From NCBI GenBank assembly GCA_017940445.1, contig JAGAYQ010000030.1, positions 1-5,102 of the forward strand: a DNA stretch of 5,102 nucleotides. Direction: 5' to 3'. The position numbers were made by a program, and so were the translations under genes. The DNA comes from Pyramidobacter sp. Its GTDB lineage: Bacteria > Synergistota > Synergistia > Synergistales > Dethiosulfovibrionaceae. Each line of letters opens with the position of its first letter. The first letter of the stretch is position 1. Under the pieces are notes generated by a model, which had not been told where the DNA came from, made no database searches, and saw only the letters and a program-made list of their open reading frames with translations. This document shows positions 4,828-5,102 of this stretch, in pieces.

Positions 4828-5102
4828 TCAGCGCACAGCGACGCTCCAGCACAGGCAGAGCACTTCTTTCGCGCCCGCATCGTACAGGCAGCTGACGGCG
4901 CGTTCGAGCGTCGTTCCCGTCGTGCTCACGTCGTCGATGAGGATCACGCGCTCAGGCGGTATCGACGTGCAGGCAAAGCACCCGCGGGGCAGCGCCCGCC
5001 GGCTCCTGGCATCGGGCTGCTGCTTCTGCGGCCGCACACGGATGGTCCAGCGCAGCAGATCGCGCACCGCAAAGCCTGTCCGCGCCCGCAAACCGCGCGC
5101 CA
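4828..5102 (-). CDS. comF: ComF-family phosphoribosyltransferase, C-terminal part (5' end outside window)
   Basis: The last 90 codons or so are present. ComF/GntX-like proteins are cytoplasmic proteins with a type I phosphoribosyltransferase fold, required for DNA uptake in naturally competent bacteria; their reaction is not established. The diagnostic feature is the PRPP-binding loop V-I-L-I-D-D-V-S-T-T-G-T-T (4909-4947), followed by L-E-R-A and D-A-G-A-K-E-V. Upstream are R-A-R-T-G-F, a run rich in Q, R and K, and R-G-C-F-A in the place of the common N-x-x-G-A-F. This order is that of ComF rather than purine PRTases, which lack the arginine-rich region before the loop. The frame stays open to the window edge, so the TTG at 5091 is not taken as the start; the N-terminal zinc-finger region typical of ComF would lie outside. 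The end is L-C-L-C-W-S-V-A-V-R and TGA. It probably shares a transcript with the helicase gene. Confidence 0.88.
   Translation of the reverse strand, partial: ARGLRARTGFAVRDLLRWTIRVRPQKQQPDARSRRALPRGCFACTSIPPERVILIDDVSTTGTTLERAVSCLYDAGAKEVLCLCWSVAVR

Noticed and set aside
2700..4895. 731-codon open frame on the plus strand opposite the helicase gene
   Set aside because: It is antisense to a gene with every SF1A helicase motif. Its translation is rich in Arg, His, Val and Asp repeats typical of shadows of GC-rich codons, with no recognisable domain and no ribosome binding site noted.

Overview
The window is a 5.1 kb stretch of GC-rich (roughly 60%, judged by eye) bacterial chromosome in which every supported gene lies on the minus strand. 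Reading in the direction of transcription, from high to low coordinates, it holds: the 3' part of a ComF-family phosphoribosyltransferase gene (4828-5102, cut by the window edge), a complete PcrA/UvrD-type DNA helicase gene (2577-4721), a complete argininosuccinate lyase gene, argH (1055-2380), a complete periplasmic amino-acid-binding protein gene of the SBP_bac_3 family (195-989), and the first 21 codons of another gene with a signal-like or membrane N-terminus (1-64, cut by the window edge).

The organism looks like a GC-rich diderm. The solute-binding protein has an ordinary Sec signal peptide ending in an AxA site, with no lipobox cysteine, which points to a periplasm. Shine-Dalgarno sequences are strong (AGGAGG type), and two of the four starts visible are GTG. 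Synergistota, or a GC-rich member of Negativicutes, would fit, but this is a low-confidence inference with no marker gene behind it.

Functionally there are two blocks. The upstream block (comF, helicase) concerns DNA: ComF-like proteins are linked to natural transformation and PcrA/UvrD to repair and replication-transcription conflict. A hairpin just after the helicase stop codon separates it from the second block. That block joins the last step of arginine biosynthesis (ArgH) to uptake of an amino acid (binding protein, then perhaps a further transport component). argH has its own well-formed promoter (TTGACA, 17 bp, TAAACT, with a TG extension) overlapped by a perfect 7-bp inverted repeat. 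A perfect extended -10 (TG-T-TATAAT) lies over the argH stop codon and could transcribe the binding-protein gene separately. A long hairpin follows the binding-protein gene and probably lowers read-through into the next gene.

I found no RNA genes, CRISPR arrays, insertion sequences or other mobile elements, and no clear new biological system. The most interesting material is regulatory: the operator-like inverted repeat at the argH promoter, a 10-bp sequence shared between two intergenic regions, the promoter embedded in the argH stop codon, and the paired intergenic hairpins. The very long open frames on the plus strand opposite argH and the helicase gene are shadows of GC-rich coding sequence.
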